Positions 63,195 to 64,000 of a stretch of DNA of 64,000 nucleotides are shown piece by piece. The position numbers and the translations under genes are program-made. The stretch is from the NCBI RefSeq assembly GCF_021083185.1, contig NZ_JAIGQB010000005.1, positions 62,001 to 126,000 on the forward strand, read 5' to 3'. The DNA is from Nocardioides furvisabuli. GTDB lineage: Bacteria > Actinomycetota > Actinomycetes > Propionibacteriales > Nocardioidaceae. Positions within the stretch are counted from its first letter, which is position 1. The number at the start of each line of letters is the position of its first letter. Under the pieces are notes generated by a model that saw nothing but the letters and a program-made list of their open reading frames with translations, searched no databases and was not told the origin of the DNA.

Positions 63195-64000
63195 GTGACC
63201 ATGAGCATCAGCAATCACATCGTCATCATCGGCGGCGGCCCCGGCGGCTACGAGGCCGCGCACGTCGCCGCCCAGCTGGGCGCCGAGGTCACCGTCGTCG
63301 ACACCGACGGTGTCGGCGGCTCGGCCGTGCTCACCGACTGCGTGCCGAGCAAGACGCTGATCGCCACGGCGGAGCTGATGACCGACATGGCCACCGCGCA
63401 GGAGCTCGGGGTCAACTTCCACGACCACCAGGGTGACGCGGCGACGGCGATCGCCGTCGACCTGGCCCGGGTCAACGCCCGCGTGAAGCAGCTCGCCGCC
63501 GACCAGTCGAGCGACATCGCGGCACGACTCGACCGCGACGGCGTACGCGTCCTCACCGGCCGCGGTCGCCTCGGTGCCGACATGGCCGTCGAGGTCACCA
63601 CCGACGGCGGCAGCGAGACCCTGCAGGCCGACGCCATCATCCTCGCGACGGGCGCCGCGCCGCGCACGCTGCCGAGCGCGCAGCCCGACGGCGAGCGGAT
63701 CCTCACCTGGGAGCAGGTCTACGACCTGACCGAGGTGCCGGAGAAGCTGATCGTCGTCGGCTCCGGCGTCACGGGCGCGGAGTTCGCGAGCGCCTACCTG
63801 TCCCTCGGCATCGACGTCACCCTCGTGAGCAGCCGCGACCGGGTGCTGCCCGGCGAGGACGCCGATGCCTCCGCCGTCCTCGAGGACGTCCTGACCCGCC
63901 GCGGGATGAACGTGCTCGGCCAGTCGCGGATGCAGTCGGTGACCCGCGACGGCGACACCGTCACCGTGACGCTCACCGACGGCCGGACCGTCTCGGGCAG
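63195..64000 (+). CDS. NAD(P)H-quinone dehydrogenase-like flavoprotein (Rv3303c/LpdA type), 3' end missing
   Basis: 268 residues are visible before the right window edge. It starts at GTG 63195 (AGGAAG six bases upstream) or ATG 63201. FAD motif IVIIGGGPGGYEAAHVAAQLG and NAD motif VVGSGVTGAEFASAYLS show the pyridine nucleotide-disulfide reductase fold. The redox motif reads GVGGSAVLTDCVPSK, so the first cysteine of the usual CxxxxC is absent. This is the trait of M. tuberculosis LpdA (Rv3303c), which reduces quinones rather than lipoamide. It follows lpd in the same direction. Confidence 0.88.
   Translation, partial: MTMSISNHIVIIGGGPGGYEAAHVAAQLGAEVTVVDTDGVGGSAVLTDCVPSKTLIATAELMTDMATAQELGVNFHDHQGDAATAIAVDLARVNARVKQLAADQSSDIAARLDRDGVRVLTGRGRLGADMAVEVTTDGGSETLQADAIILATGAAPRTLPSAQPDGERILTWEQVYDLTEVPEKLIVVGSGVTGAEFASAYLSLGIDVTLVSSRDRVLPGEDADASAVLEDVLTRRGMNVLGQSRMQSVTRDGDTVTVTLTDGRTVSG

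Overview
The window is about 64 kb of very GC-rich, densely packed bacterial DNA. Many genes start with GTG, neighbouring genes often overlap by 1-4 bases, and the gene content is that of an aerobic actinobacterium. Several features fit the Nocardioidaceae (a Nocardioides-like organism): perM next to purN, a monomeric NADP isocitrate dehydrogenase, a Mycobacterium-type Sdh1, an Rv3303c-like flavoprotein and DUF3017 after folD. This assignment is inference from content; no rRNA gene is present. I see no tRNA, rRNA, CRISPR array, insertion sequence or prophage.

Layout. 1-7.1 kb: a truncated sigma-like membrane protein, then perM, a YibE/F protein, purN, a ZTP riboswitch, purH, folD and a DUF3017 protein (late purine synthesis and one-carbon metabolism). 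7.2-12.5 kb: mdh, a lipoprotein, an aquaporin with a long Q/P/G/W-rich tail, and icd. 12.6-18.2 kb: an MFS exporter, a 52-residue protein, a secreted lipase preceded by two CRP-like sites, trpS, a 2H phosphoesterase and YihY. 18.2-19.5 kb: a nuclease-like gene bracketed on both sides by pairs of related palindromes. 19.6-26.7 kb: two different succinate dehydrogenases arranged head to head. 26.8-31.8 kb: methylmalonyl-CoA mutase (mutA, mutB) with its chaperone meaB. 31.8-34.2 kb: an M20 amidohydrolase and a PAS histidine kinase.

34.2-61.1 kb is dominated by nucleoside uptake and breakdown: a BMP-type ABC transporter (binding lipoprotein, ATPase, two permeases) divergent from cdd-deoA, then add, a uridine-kinase-like gene, deoC with two aldehyde dehydrogenase genes, a phosphohexomutase/pentomutase and purine nucleoside phosphorylase. 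Together they can import nucleosides, deaminate cytidine and adenosine, release bases, and convert deoxyribose phosphate to glyceraldehyde 3-phosphate and acetaldehyde, which the aldehyde dehydrogenase could oxidise. Interleaved are a vWA/solute-binding-like membrane protein, a TetR/oxidoreductase pair with two operators, a YidC paralogue, a beta-helix protein, MOSC, thiol peroxidase, DUF2252 and a uronate-dehydrogenase-like gene. 61.1-64 kb holds gamma-glutamylcyclotransferase, dihydrolipoyl dehydrogenase and the start of a second flavoprotein.

Recurring regulatory pattern. About 18 genes have a TANNNT-like -10 box ending 6-8 bases before the start codon, the geometry of leaderless mRNAs; others have clear GGAGG-type ribosome sites. 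Convergent gene pairs are usually separated by strong hairpins. No gene-free stretch exceeds 300 bases; the longest (18177-18440, 38318-38572, 46197-46414) hold palindromes and hairpins described below.
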